DNA from: Methylophaga sulfidovorans
GTDB lineage: Bacteria > Pseudomonadota > Gammaproteobacteria > Nitrosococcales > Methylophagaceae
DNA: 64,000 nucleotides
Assembly (NCBI RefSeq): GCF_900114205.1
Contig: NZ_FOSH01000002.1
Span: forward strand, 186,001 to 250,000
Direction: 5' to 3'
Positions 1-8,099 of this stretch are shown here, in pieces. Numbering within the stretch: position 1 is the stretch's first letter; every line of letters starts with the position of its first letter. A program made the position numbers and the translations under genes. The notes under the pieces were generated by a model. That model made no database searches. It saw nothing but the letters and a program-made list of their open reading frames with translations, and was not told the origin of the DNA.

Positions 1-60
1 TCATAAGCCACATCACGTGGCGCAGCGACGAAATAATAAACTCTGAACTCTCCATGATTT

Positions 61-87
61 TCATCTGAATTAAATTAATTCAGATGA
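61..87. repeat. Perfect 13-bp palindrome at the 3' end of dsbB
   Basis: Two 13-base arms (TCATCTGAATTAA and its exact complement) flank a single central A. The right arm contains the dsbB stop codon (80-82). There is no T-run on either side, so it is not a classical intrinsic terminator. It could be an mRNA 3'-end hairpin or a protein-binding site. No gene could be supported in bases 1-79. Confidence 0.6.
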
Positions 88-583
88 AGTCAGGATGTTT
101 ATGATGACCAAACAGCAGCTTTAACCCCATCAGACACATCACGATAAAAGCAATGAAAGTCCATGCTGGAATGCTTAGATTGAGGAATGTCCACAACACA
201 TCAGCACACTCTCCAGACCCTCTTAGCACCATATCAACAGCTTGACTCAATGGAAAATTTTCCAGGATAAAATTCAAACCAGGGCCGCAGCTCGGCACCT
301 GATCTTCAGGGAGATTCTGTATCCATACGTGTCGTGCCGATATCGCAGCGCCGATCCCAGCAGCAAAGAAAACCAAAAACCCGTATACCCGTCGTCCTGA
401 AGTGACGGGGTTATGAATGGCGCCAATTAAAAAGAACACACCAGCAACCAAAACCATGACCCGTTGCAATATACATAAAGGACAGGGTTCTAAATGCTCG
501 ATAAACTGGAAATAACCAGCAATAAGCAACATACTCAAACAGGCTAGAAAGCCAACGAGGAAGACGCCACGAAATGAATTCAA
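80..583 (-). CDS. dsbB: Disulfide bond formation protein B (DsbB)
   Basis: Inner-membrane quinone reductase that reoxidises the periplasmic thiol oxidase DsbA. The 167-residue protein has the four-helix layout expected for DsbB (usual length 160-180). The first redox pair is CPLC, about residues 34-37, after the first membrane segment. The second pair is the two cysteines in the periplasmic loop, about residues 99 and 125 (SCG and GECAD). The gene is single and divergent from the downstream zinc-ribbon gene, with 65 bases between the starts. DsbA is not in the window. The family call is firm. Confidence 0.93.
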   Translation of the reverse strand: MNSFRGVFLVGFLACLSMLLIAGYFQFIEHLEPCPLCILQRVMVLVAGVFFLIGAIHNPVTSGRRVYGFLVFFAAGIGAAISARHVWIQNLPEDQVPSCGPGLNFILENFPLSQAVDMVLRGSGECADVLWTFLNLSIPAWTFIAFIVMCLMGLKLLFGHHKHPDFI

Positions 584-648
584 AACAGACTCCTTAAGTC
601 ATTTAATCTGTGCTAAGTTAACCTAAAAAACGCAAGGATAAAAGGAGT

Positions 649-1170
649 ATGGAAATGAATGACGAAAATTTCGAAAAAAAATTTACTGCCGCCTACGACA
701 AAATGATGGAACGTCTGAATGACTTTCTGGATGATGCAGAGCAGCAGGCGCTTCCAACACTTCAACGTAATCTCGACAAAGCCAAACAGCAGGCCATCGA
801 ATTAAAAGAATTAACACATGATGAAGCAGAAAAAGTGGCTGCTTATCTCCGTCGTGACTTACATGATGCGGCTGAGTATCTCGAATCATCAGGCAAAACA
901 TTTTCAAGCTGGCTGACCTTTGACTTACAACTTGTTGAAGACCGTATGCTTGAATTATTTGCTACTGTGGCTGATAAAACACGCTTGGAATTAGAACAAC
1001 TCGCTCAACAAGCTGAAAAATCACAGCAATACCACACAGGAGAAATTACTGGCATTGGTACCTTGTATTGTGAATCGTGTGGCGGTGAATTGCACTTTAA
1101 GAAAACAAGTCGCATCCCACCCTGTCCGAAATGTCACAAAACCACGTTTAACAGGAAAAAACTGGTTTAA
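649..1170 (+). CDS. YbeL-like zinc-ribbon protein (DUF1451 family)
   Basis: Protein of 173 residues of unknown function. The N-terminal two thirds are charged, helical and coiled-coil-like. The C-terminus carries a zinc ribbon with two CxxC knuckles: CESC near residue 142 and CPKC near residue 158. The linker YHTGEITGIGTLYC matches the conserved centre of E. coli YbeL. The ATG at 649 follows an AAGGAGT ribosome site. It is convergent with roxA, the two stops overlapping by four bases. The zinc-ribbon fold is clear; the biological role is not known to me. Confidence 0.85.
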   Translation: MEMNDENFEKKFTAAYDKMMERLNDFLDDAEQQALPTLQRNLDKAKQQAIELKELTHDEAEKVAAYLRRDLHDAAEYLESSGKTFSSWLTFDLQLVEDRMLELFATVADKTRLELEQLAQQAEKSQQYHTGEITGIGTLYCESCGGELHFKKTSRIPPCPKCHKTTFNRKKLV

Positions 1171-2339
1171 TGGGTTAACCAGTACCATGCACCATGTTCA
1201 ATAAGAAAACTAAGCACCAGCTCTGCTTCTTCATGCTGCTGCAGTAATTTCCATTGCTCATCTTTGATTGCTGAACTTCCGGTTAATACATCCACAATTG
1301 TCTTGTACGAAGGAGCAACAGCCAGACTTTCTCCTGCGACAAAGATGAGTATATTTTGCGTAGCGTCAATCCAGGCCAGACGTATGTATGGGTTTCGCTG
1401 TAACGTTGCACCTGCTTTGAACTGGGCTGCAATTGAGCGTTCATTGTCCTCAGTTAAATATTCATCAGCCAACCATTCAAGAGAGGGTTTGGTCTGTGTG
1501 ACTAGTCGCCCAAATGCAGACTGTATAATTGAATCAGAGTGATTAATGGTATCGATCAGACTTTGTTTAAAACGGGCAATAGCCGTCTTATCAATCTCGG
1601 TTTCGCTGCTATTGATACGCAAGTCTGGATCACTATAATGTCTCTCACCAATGGCAGATTCCGCAAGCTCGTGTAAATAGGCATCCAACACTTCTGTTTG
1701 CGTAGGCGCCCTGAAACCAATAGAAAAGGTCATACAGTCATTCATGGCTACACCATGATGTGCATAATGTGGCGGTAAATAAAGCATGTCACCCGGCTCT
1801 AGCTCCCAGCTTTCATCCGCAGTAAATTCAGATAGAATCTTCAGATCCAAGCCATCAATTAAATCAGTTTCTAATAGAGGCTCAGAGCCTATTTGCCAAT
1901 GGCGTATTCCTTTTGCCTGTAATAAAAACACATCGTAACCATCAGTATGCGGACCTACACTCCCTCCTACTGGCGCATAACTAATCATTAAGTCATCGCG
2001 TCGCCATTCAGGAATAAAACTAAACTGTCGGGTTATTTCAGCTAATGCAGGTTCATGCTTATCCATATCCTGAACCAACAGTGTCCAATGTGACTCGGGT
2101 AGTTTGGAGAAATCATCTTCCGAAAAAGGTCCATGTCGACACTTCCAGGGACCTGATTTGGCATGTTCTTCAATAAGACGCGACTCTACATCCTCCTGAC
2201 AAGCAAAATCGGCGAGTTCATCTGCTGTAATCGGAGATTGAAAGTCAGAAAAGGCCTGTCTGATCAGTAATGGCTTTTTTTGCCAGTATTGATCTAAAAA
2301 ATCCTGTTCTGATAATCCGGTATTAAAAAACTCACTCAT
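1167..2339 (-). CDS. roxA: Ribosomal protein uL16 arginine hydroxylase (RoxA/YcfD, JmjC-type cupin)
   Basis: 2-oxoglutarate/Fe(II) oxygenase of the family that hydroxylates an arginine of 50S protein L16. The iron-binding HxD...H triad is visible: H131 and D133 in GPHTDGYD, and H194 in the PPHYAHHG stretch, aligning with H125, D127 and H187 of E. coli YcfD. The length of 390 residues fits the bacterial ROX family, with a C-terminal winged-helix-like domain after about residue 270. It is the last gene of a minus-strand run, and its ATG overlaps the stop of the phosphatase gene (ATGA). Confidence 0.92.
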   Translation of the reverse strand: MSEFFNTGLSEQDFLDQYWQKKPLLIRQAFSDFQSPITADELADFACQEDVESRLIEEHAKSGPWKCRHGPFSEDDFSKLPESHWTLLVQDMDKHEPALAEITRQFSFIPEWRRDDLMISYAPVGGSVGPHTDGYDVFLLQAKGIRHWQIGSEPLLETDLIDGLDLKILSEFTADESWELEPGDMLYLPPHYAHHGVAMNDCMTFSIGFRAPTQTEVLDAYLHELAESAIGERHYSDPDLRINSSETEIDKTAIARFKQSLIDTINHSDSIIQSAFGRLVTQTKPSLEWLADEYLTEDNERSIAAQFKAGATLQRNPYIRLAWIDATQNILIFVAGESLAVAPSYKTIVDVLTGSSAIKDEQWKLLQQHEEAELVLSFLIEHGAWYWLTH

Positions 2340-2938
2340 AGCTGCCCTGCATGGAATAACAATCTTGCAAATTCATTTTTACCATCACGATAAACTTCTA
2401 TTCTACTTAGACATGCATAAGGCACATCAATGTGAAATACAGCTTCAAGTGGCATGGATAGAATATTTGCCAACAATAATCGAATGACACCAGCATGCGT
2501 CACCAGCAAGATATGGCGTTGCTGATATTGTTGCAGCATTTCTTGCCAGGTAGTAATGCAACGTTGTTGAAATACGATTAACGACTCAGCTTTTGGTGGC
2601 GTATTACGTATCGGATCCTCATAAAAAGCAAAGAACCGTTGCTGATCCATCTTCTGTATTTCATCAGCGGTTTTGCCTTCCCATTCACCAAACCCCATTT
2701 CTATAAACCCAGGGGCATAGGCCAGAGGAAGCCCGGTATCACGACTCAGCTCTTCAGCAAAGCTGGCACAGCGATTTAAAGGTGAGGTAATAATCTGCTG
2801 CCATGGCAAATCATTGTCCAAATGCGCATGCATCTGCTTACGTCCTAACTGAGTCAGCGAATAATCCTGCTGACCACGATAAACGCTCTCACCTTCCGTC
2901 TCGCCATGACGTAATAAATCAATAGTGGTCACAGACAT
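2336..2938 (-). CDS. Histidine phosphatase (CobC/alpha-ribazole phosphatase-like)
   Basis: Phosphoglycerate-mutase-fold phosphatase of 200 residues. The catalytic LLRHGETEG motif is at residues 9-17, and the second histidine lies in LVTHAGVIR, about residue 148. RGQQDYSLTQLGRKQ resembles CobC proteins, which remove phosphate from alpha-ribazole phosphate in cobalamin assembly. A BtuFDC-type importer lies 4 kb away, but no corrinoid-assembly gene is adjacent, so the substrate is an inference. It overlaps roxA by four bases and starts two bases past the NfeD stop, so all three are probably co-transcribed. Confidence 0.8.
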   Translation of the reverse strand: MSVTTIDLLRHGETEGESVYRGQQDYSLTQLGRKQMHAHLDNDLPWQQIITSPLNRCASFAEELSRDTGLPLAYAPGFIEMGFGEWEGKTADEIQKMDQQRFFAFYEDPIRNTPPKAESLIVFQQRCITTWQEMLQQYQQRHILLVTHAGVIRLLLANILSMPLEAVFHIDVPYACLSRIEVYRDGKNEFARLLFHAGQL

Positions 2939-2939
2939 T

Positions 2940-3380
2940 TCAGTCTATAGACTCCACCGTGAACACCACATTATTTAAAGCCACAATCCTGACTTTTTTG
3001 CCTGCAGGAGAATCAACGCCTTGTATCTTCCATGTGGAATCATCCAATTTGATTTTACCTACGCCGTCGACTATCGGTGTCTGTAAGGTAATGATACGAC
3101 CAATATATTGCTCACCACGCTTATTCAAATTAGGTTGATCACTACGTAAAGGATGATCGCGATAATACTGCCGCCAGACAACAATGCTGACGATGGAGAG
3201 TAATGCAAAAATTAATAACTGATATTGCCACGATAAGTCTGGGAAAATAAATAGGAACAGTCCCGTGATAAAGGCAGCAATGCCCATCCAGAGAGCAAAA
3301 AAAGTCGGCAATAATATTTCGATAATAATTAGGCCAACACCTAATACCCACCAATGCCAAAAATCAACAATAAAGGGCAT
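2940..3380 (-). CDS. NfeD-like membrane protein
   Basis: Protein of 146 residues with two or three membrane segments in the first 75 residues. A soluble C-terminal domain of about 60 residues (EQYIGRIITLQTPIVDGVGK) has the OB-fold pattern of short NfeD proteins. NfeD proteins pair with SPFH/stomatin proteins in membrane microdomains. Here the SPFH gene sits two bases upstream in the same operon, which is the expected partner arrangement. Confidence 0.88.
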   Translation of the reverse strand: MPFIVDFWHWWVLGVGLIIIEILLPTFFALWMGIAAFITGLFLFIFPDLSWQYQLLIFALLSIVSIVVWRQYYRDHPLRSDQPNLNKRGEQYIGRIITLQTPIVDGVGKIKLDDSTWKIQGVDSPAGKKVRIVALNNVVFTVESID

Positions 3381-3382
3381 GA

Positions 3383-4306
3383 TTACGCTCCTTTTTTATT
3401 GAACGCTTCTTTGGCCAGTTCAGCGATACCGGCAACGGATCCAATCACATTGCTGGCTTCAAGTGGCATCATAATAACTTTATGATTATCGGCTGAGGCC
3501 ATATCTTTTAATGCTTCTACGTATTTTTGTGCAACGAAGTAATTGATAGCTTGTACATCACCTTTCGCAATGGCTTCTGACACCATCATGGTGGCTTTGG
3601 CTTCAGCTTCTGCTAAGCGTTCACGTGCCTCAGCATCACGCATAGCCGCTTCAAGACGACCTTCCGCTTCTAATACGGCAGCCTGCTTTTCACCTTCAGC
3701 TCGTAAAATTTCAGATTGACGGTGACCTTCTGCTTCCAGAATAGACGCACGTTTAGTTCTGTCCGCTTTTAACTGGCGACTCATCGCCTCAACCAGTCCC
3801 TGATCCGGTTCCAAATCTTTGATTTCAATCCGCGTGACTTTCACACCCCATGGCGTTGTCGCATCATCAACAACATTCAGTAAGCGTGCATTAATATCGT
3901 CACGTTTAGATAACAACTCATCCAGATCCATTGACCCCATAACAGTACGAATATTCGTCATCGTTAAATTCAAGATGGCATTATCTAAACCACTGACTTC
4001 ATAGGCAGCCTTAGCCGCTTCGATAACCTGAAAGAAGACCACACCATCAACGCGCACGGTTGCGTTATCCTTAGTGATAATTTCCTGAGAAGGCACATCC
4101 AGAACCTGCTCCATCATATTTATCTTGGCACCGATTCTGTCAATAACAGGGACAATCAAATGTAAACCAGGTGACAATGTTCTTGTATAACGACCAAAAC
4201 GTTCAACGGTATATTCGCGTCCCTGTTGAACTGCCTTGACGCCCATCATGATGATAACCACCATGAGTACAACAATAATTAATACAAAACTCGAAAATCC
4301 ATCCAT
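3383..4306 (-). CDS. SPFH/stomatin-like membrane protein (QmcA type)
   Basis: Protein of 307 residues. An N-terminal membrane anchor (about residues 2-25) is followed by an SPFH/band-7 domain (QQGREYTVERFGRYTRTLSPG onward, about residues 27-185). After this comes an Ala/Glu/Arg-rich coiled coil (about 185-245) and the QmcA-type region ending LAKEAFNKKGA. An ATG seven codons upstream (4327) is possible, but the AGAGGGTGA ribosome site lies inside that extension, so I prefer 4306. It is first of a four-gene minus operon (SPFH, NfeD, phosphatase, roxA). Confidence 0.9.
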   Translation of the reverse strand: MDGFSSFVLIIVVLMVVIIMMGVKAVQQGREYTVERFGRYTRTLSPGLHLIVPVIDRIGAKINMMEQVLDVPSQEIITKDNATVRVDGVVFFQVIEAAKAAYEVSGLDNAILNLTMTNIRTVMGSMDLDELLSKRDDINARLLNVVDDATTPWGVKVTRIEIKDLEPDQGLVEAMSRQLKADRTKRASILEAEGHRQSEILRAEGEKQAAVLEAEGRLEAAMRDAEARERLAEAEAKATMMVSEAIAKGDVQAINYFVAQKYVEALKDMASADNHKVIMMPLEASNVIGSVAGIAELAKEAFNKKGA

Positions 4307-4449
4307 TATTTCACCCTCTTTGCTCATCGACGTTGATTAAACATACCGTTTAAATAATAGCAGTATTGTCACCGCGAATTGTTTATCACTTGAATAATAG
4401 GTTTTATTCAGTGGACAATACATAGAAATACTTCCCGAATAGAGTCATT

Positions 4450-5085
4450 ATGAAAACACAACGTCAGTTTATTTCACTGTTTATCCTCTTCCTGCTTTCA
4501 GTGATAAGCACAAATGCAGCAGCTCAACAGTGGTATAAGGCGGAATTAGTTGTTTTCGAAAGATACAGTGGTGCAAATGCCGAACATTGGCCTGAAATGC
4601 GCTCTATTAATAATGGCAGTTTAAGCCCAAGTGCCAACAACAACCTCATTAAACCCGCTGGCACAGGCTTATTATCGGGTGTGGTATCACGTCTCAATAA
4701 TGCGTCCAATTATCGCGTACTTTATCATCAGGCATGGCAACAACCGATTCTGAGTAAAGGTAGCGCAAGAAGCATTCAAATTAATTCAAGTAATGGTCTG
4801 GTTGAAGGTCGTATCAAACTTTACCGGGTTAATTATCTGCATGCTGATATTGATGTCTGGTTTAAAGAAAACGGTAATCTGCCTGTAAGCAATTCAGACA
4901 CAGCGGCTGACTCCCAGACTTATCCCAATAATCCACATCTGGATCAAATTCGTCGTATTCGTAGTAAAAACTTAATTTACTTCGATCACCCACGTCTGGC
5001 AGCAATTCTGGAGATTGTTCCGGTTGCGACACCGGCTTCAGCAGTATCAAAAACACCGGAAACGTATTCACTGTCTGAAAACTAG
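4450..5085 (+). CDS. CsiV-family envelope protein (partial-length relative)
   Basis: Exported protein of 211 residues. A signal peptide (about residues 1-25, ending STNAAAQ) precedes QWYKAELVVFERY, the hallmark start of the CsiV (cell-shape integrity) family, which binds peptidoglycan. A second conserved part is YRVLYHQAWQQPI, about residues 92-104, followed by a beta-rich region. It is transcribed alone, divergent from the SPFH operon and convergent with the phosphorylase gene. The start has a weak ribosome site. Family recognition rests on the two motifs named. Confidence 0.8.
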   Translation: MKTQRQFISLFILFLLSVISTNAAAQQWYKAELVVFERYSGANAEHWPEMRSINNGSLSPSANNNLIKPAGTGLLSGVVSRLNNASNYRVLYHQAWQQPILSKGSARSIQINSSNGLVEGRIKLYRVNYLHADIDVWFKENGNLPVSNSDTAADSQTYPNNPHLDQIRRIRSKNLIYFDHPRLAAILEIVPVATPASAVSKTPETYSLSEN

Positions 5086-5087
5086 CC

Positions 5088-5828
5088 TTATAGCTGCTTA
5101 ATCACATTGGCAATAATGGTTTTCACATCATCAATACCCTCAGCCAGGGTTTGTTGAATTTCATCCATTGTCAAAACGTTATTTGTAATGCCTGCTGCCC
5201 AGTTAGCCACTACTGCCAGTGTGGCATAAGGAAGTTCAGCTTCTCTGGCCAGACAGGCTTCCGGCATTCCCGTCATTCCAACTAAATCACAACCATCTCT
5301 TGCTAAACGACGAATTTCCGCCGCTGTTTCCAGTCTCGGCCCCTGAACTGCAGCATAAGTCGCACCATCCAGTGCAGACAGACCTGCATCTGCTGCGGCT
5401 TTCAATAAGGTTTCACGTAGCTCATCATCATAGGGCCAGGTAAAATCAATATGGTTATCAGCGCGGAACTGTTCACTGAAAAAACTTTGCTCACGGCTAT
5501 GCGTGTAATCAATTATCTGATCGGGCACTGACAGCACACCTGGGGTAAACTTATCGGTAATACCGCCTACCGCAGCGACAGCCAAAATATCGGTGACACC
5601 TATGGCTTTCAATGCATGGATATTCGCTCGGTAATTAATGCGATGTGGCGGAATACTATGTCTATCACCATGACGGGGTAAAAAAACGACTTTTTTACCG
5701 TTTAAAGTGCCTATTTTTATCGCTGCTGAAGGTTCACCATAGGGCGTTTCAACATGTTTTTGTTCTGTTATGTCCAGCCCTGGGTACTGGGTCAGACCAC
5801 TTCCACCAATGATGCCTAATAAACGCAT
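5088..5828 (-). CDS. S-methyl-5'-thioinosine phosphorylase (MTAP family)
   Basis: Nucleoside phosphorylase of 246 residues. The N-terminal phosphate-binding stretch IIGGSGLTQ is followed by LPRHGDRHSIPPH and the substrate-region TGMPEACLAREAELPYA. The overall pattern is close to PA3004 of Pseudomonas aeruginosa, which cleaves methylthioinosine to hypoxanthine and methylthioribose-1-phosphate rather than acting on methylthioadenosine. The gene directly upstream encodes an HPRT, the enzyme that would reuse the hypoxanthine, which supports this substrate. The ATG at 5828 follows AAGGAGT. Confidence 0.87.
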   Translation of the reverse strand: MRLLGIIGGSGLTQYPGLDITEQKHVETPYGEPSAAIKIGTLNGKKVVFLPRHGDRHSIPPHRINYRANIHALKAIGVTDILAVAAVGGITDKFTPGVLSVPDQIIDYTHSREQSFFSEQFRADNHIDFTWPYDDELRETLLKAAADAGLSALDGATYAAVQGPRLETAAEIRRLARDGCDLVGMTGMPEACLAREAELPYATLAVVANWAAGITNNVLTMDEIQQTLAEGIDDVKTIIANVIKQL

Positions 5829-6368
5829 TTACGACTCCTTCAGAGCATATACCGCGGGCAGATTACGCCAGAAACCACCCATATCCATACCAAAGCCAAA
5901 AACATAACGGTTGGGCACTGTTAGCCCAATGTATTCGGGAATGATGCCGATTTTATTGGTATGGTCTTTATCAAATAAACACACACATTTCACCGAGGCC
6001 GCCCCTTCACTGACACAATATTCTCTTAATGCCGCCAGTGTTACACCTTCATCAAAAATATCTTCAATCAACAACACATGTCGCCCCTGCAAAGCAGTAA
6101 CCGGCTTCGCCTGCCAGCTAATCTCTCCGCCCACTGTTTTATCGCCATATCGTGTGGCGTGAATATAATCCTGTTCTAGCTTGAAGTTCAGACGAGGTAA
6201 TAAATGACCTGCCGTGATAACCGAACCATTCATCACACACAGCATAAGCGGTAACTTGTCGGCATAATCCTGACGTAATTGTTCTGCCAGTTTATCCAGT
6301 GCGGCATTAATTTGATTCATATCAAAAAGCATATCCGACTTGGATAGCAGTTCCTCATACTCTGTCAT
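5829..6368 (-). CDS. hpt: Hypoxanthine-guanine phosphoribosyltransferase
   Basis: Purine-salvage enzyme of 179 residues transferring ribose-phosphate from PRPP to hypoxanthine or guanine. The PRPP-binding loop is LLIEDIFDEGVTL, about residues 98-110. The flexible-loop region contains YGDKTVGGE, and KCVCLFDKDHTN gives the base-binding lysine/aspartate area. It is immediately upstream of the phosphorylase gene with no gap between stop and next ATG, indicating one salvage operon for the methylthioadenosine by-product of polyamine synthesis. Confidence 0.87.
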   Translation of the reverse strand: MTEYEELLSKSDMLFDMNQINAALDKLAEQLRQDYADKLPLMLCVMNGSVITAGHLLPRLNFKLEQDYIHATRYGDKTVGGEISWQAKPVTALQGRHVLLIEDIFDEGVTLAALREYCVSEGAASVKCVCLFDKDHTNKIGIIPEYIGLTVPNRYVFGFGMDMGGFWRNLPAVYALKES

Positions 6369-6427
6369 TGCATACTCTCTATTGTAATTCAGGCCGTATA
6401 ATGCCCCATTTGTGCTCAGGATAATTT

Positions 6428-7333
6428 ATGCGCCGTTTATGGCCCTTAATCGTGTTTATACTGATTTTTTGCATCGTCTGGCTATTGGCAGATAATGTGC
6501 AAAAGCCTTTATCTACAACAAAAAGCTACCAGCGGATCATTACCTTATCGCCAAGCCTGACAGAAACCGTGTTTGCATTAGGCCTGGGAGCTCGCGTTGT
6601 CGCGGTCACCGATTATTGTGACTATCCGCCACAAGCTCAAGCTTTACCAAGTGTTGGAAGTTACACCAACACCAGCCTCGAAGCCATTACCCGTCTACAA
6701 CCAGACTTGGTTATTATGTTAAACGGTCAGCAGCAACGACAACAACAGCTACAACAATTAGGTATAAAAACCTTAGTACTTGATAACTCCACTATTGCTG
6801 ATATTAAAGAAACAATTAAAACCATCGCCAATCTGACTGGCAAACAAAAGCAAGCGACTAAATTACTTAATAACATCCAGGATCAAATTGACTATGTACG
6901 CAGCAAAGTCCATGACATTGCGCCTGTCAGAACCTTGGTGGGTATTGCTCATTATGTGAACAGCGATCAACTCGATACGGTGTATATTGCCGGGCAACAT
7001 GACTTTTATAATGAATTACTTGAGCTTGCCGGCGGCGTCAATGTCTACACAGATACCACTGTTAAAGTCCCTTCGGTCTCTGCAGAAGGTATTATTCGCA
7101 TGAATCCGGATGCCATTATTGACGTTTTTCCAGAACAAAAAGATCATCAATCTGATATGAAACAGGTCATCAAGCAGTGGCAAACCCTGCGCAGCGTCAA
7201 TGCGGTAAAACAGCAGCGGATTTATATCATCGAACATGATTATGCGAGCATTCCTGGCCCACGTATTTTTAAGCTCTTACCCGAAATGGCGCAATTACTT
7301 CATCCCAATCTGGACTGGCAGAAGAATGATTGA
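6428..7333 (+). CDS. btuF: Periplasmic cobalamin-type binding protein (BtuF-like)
   Basis: Binding protein of 301 residues for a class II ABC importer. An N-terminal membrane anchor/signal (about 1-20) precedes YQRIITLSPSLTETVFALG and DYCDYPPQAQALPSVGSY, motifs typical of BtuF. EAITRLQPDLVI follows, then the long central helix and a second lobe. Iron-siderophore binding proteins share this fold, so vitamin B12 is the favoured rather than proven ligand. It heads a three-gene unit and overlaps the ATPase gene by eight bases. No cobalamin riboswitch fits in the 59-base upstream gap. Confidence 0.78.
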   Translation: MRRLWPLIVFILIFCIVWLLADNVQKPLSTTKSYQRIITLSPSLTETVFALGLGARVVAVTDYCDYPPQAQALPSVGSYTNTSLEAITRLQPDLVIMLNGQQQRQQQLQQLGIKTLVLDNSTIADIKETIKTIANLTGKQKQATKLLNNIQDQIDYVRSKVHDIAPVRTLVGIAHYVNSDQLDTVYIAGQHDFYNELLELAGGVNVYTDTTVKVPSVSAEGIIRMNPDAIIDVFPEQKDHQSDMKQVIKQWQTLRSVNAVKQQRIYIIEHDYASIPGPRIFKLLPEMAQLLHPNLDWQKND

Positions 7334-8099
7334 AGTCAACAAACTCTCTGTAAAGATTCAGGATAAAACGCTGCTGAGCGGGATTGATTTCCATGTCGAT
7401 GACGGTAATTACTGGGTGGTCGTCGGTCCAAATGGTTCGGGCAAAAGCACTTTACTGAAAACACTTATGGGCATTTTGCCTATTCACTCAGGGCAAATTA
7501 GCTTAAATCAGCGCCACATCAATCAATATAAACAACGTGAACGAGCACAATTAATGAGTTATGTGCCTCAAAACAGTGGTCGGGAATTACCTTTCAGCGT
7601 TGAAGAATTTTTGAAGATGTCTCGTTACAGCTATCACTCGCCACTATCAGAATGGTCCAATCAGGATCAGCAGGCGATCGAAGAAGCACTCACCATTACC
7701 GATACTCAATCGTTTCGCACACGTTTAATGAAAACCTTGAGTGGTGGAGAATGTCAGCGAGTGATGATTGCTGCCGCCTTAAGCCAACAAACACCACTAA
7801 TCTTATTGGATGAACCCACCAGCTATCTTGATCCTCACCATCAAGTAGAAATCCATCAACTTATTAATCAGCTCAATAAAACGCATCAAATGACTGTGAT
7901 TGAAGTCAGTCATGATATTAATCACGCAGCACATCCTGATAAACAGGTATTGGCATTACGCGATGGTCAGGTGTTGTGGCAAGGTAATGGGCCGGACTTA
8001 CTCGATAAACAACGGCTGAAGCAACTTTACCAACAAGACTTTACCTTTGTTGTGCATCCGACTAATCAGCGCCTATTTGCATTGGCGGAAACACCATGA
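7326..8099 (+). CDS. btuD: ABC importer ATPase (BtuD/FepC type)
   Basis: ATP-binding subunit of 257 residues. The Walker A is GPNGSGKST (about residues 36-44). The Q-loop is YVPQNSGRELPF, the signature motif is LSGGECQRVMIAA, the Walker B is LILLDEPTSYLD, and the H-loop is VIEVSHD. I chose the ATG at 7326 because an upstream in-frame ATG at 7236 would add 30 residues lying wholly within the coding sequence of the preceding gene. It overlaps both neighbours, so translation is probably coupled. Confidence 0.88.
   Translation: MIEVNKLSVKIQDKTLLSGIDFHVDDGNYWVVVGPNGSGKSTLLKTLMGILPIHSGQISLNQRHINQYKQRERAQLMSYVPQNSGRELPFSVEEFLKMSRYSYHSPLSEWSNQDQQAIEEALTITDTQSFRTRLMKTLSGGECQRVMIAAALSQQTPLILLDEPTSYLDPHHQVEIHQLINQLNKTHQMTVIEVSHDINHAAHPDKQVLALRDGQVLWQGNGPDLLDKQRLKQLYQQDFTFVVHPTNQRLFALAETP

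Noticed and set aside
1-64. Short open frames on both strands before dsbB, including a frame reading VYYFVAAPRDVAY on the minus strand
   Set aside because: No start codon with a ribosome site, and the window edge cuts them; too short to support a gene.
6369-6427. Cobalamin riboswitch ahead of the BtuFDC-type genes
   Set aside because: Only 59 bases separate the divergent genes, too little for the roughly 200-base element, and no B12-box is seen.
7236-7325. Longer N-terminus for the BtuD-type ATPase
   Set aside because: The added 30 residues lie wholly inside the preceding coding sequence in another frame and have no ABC-ATPase similarity.
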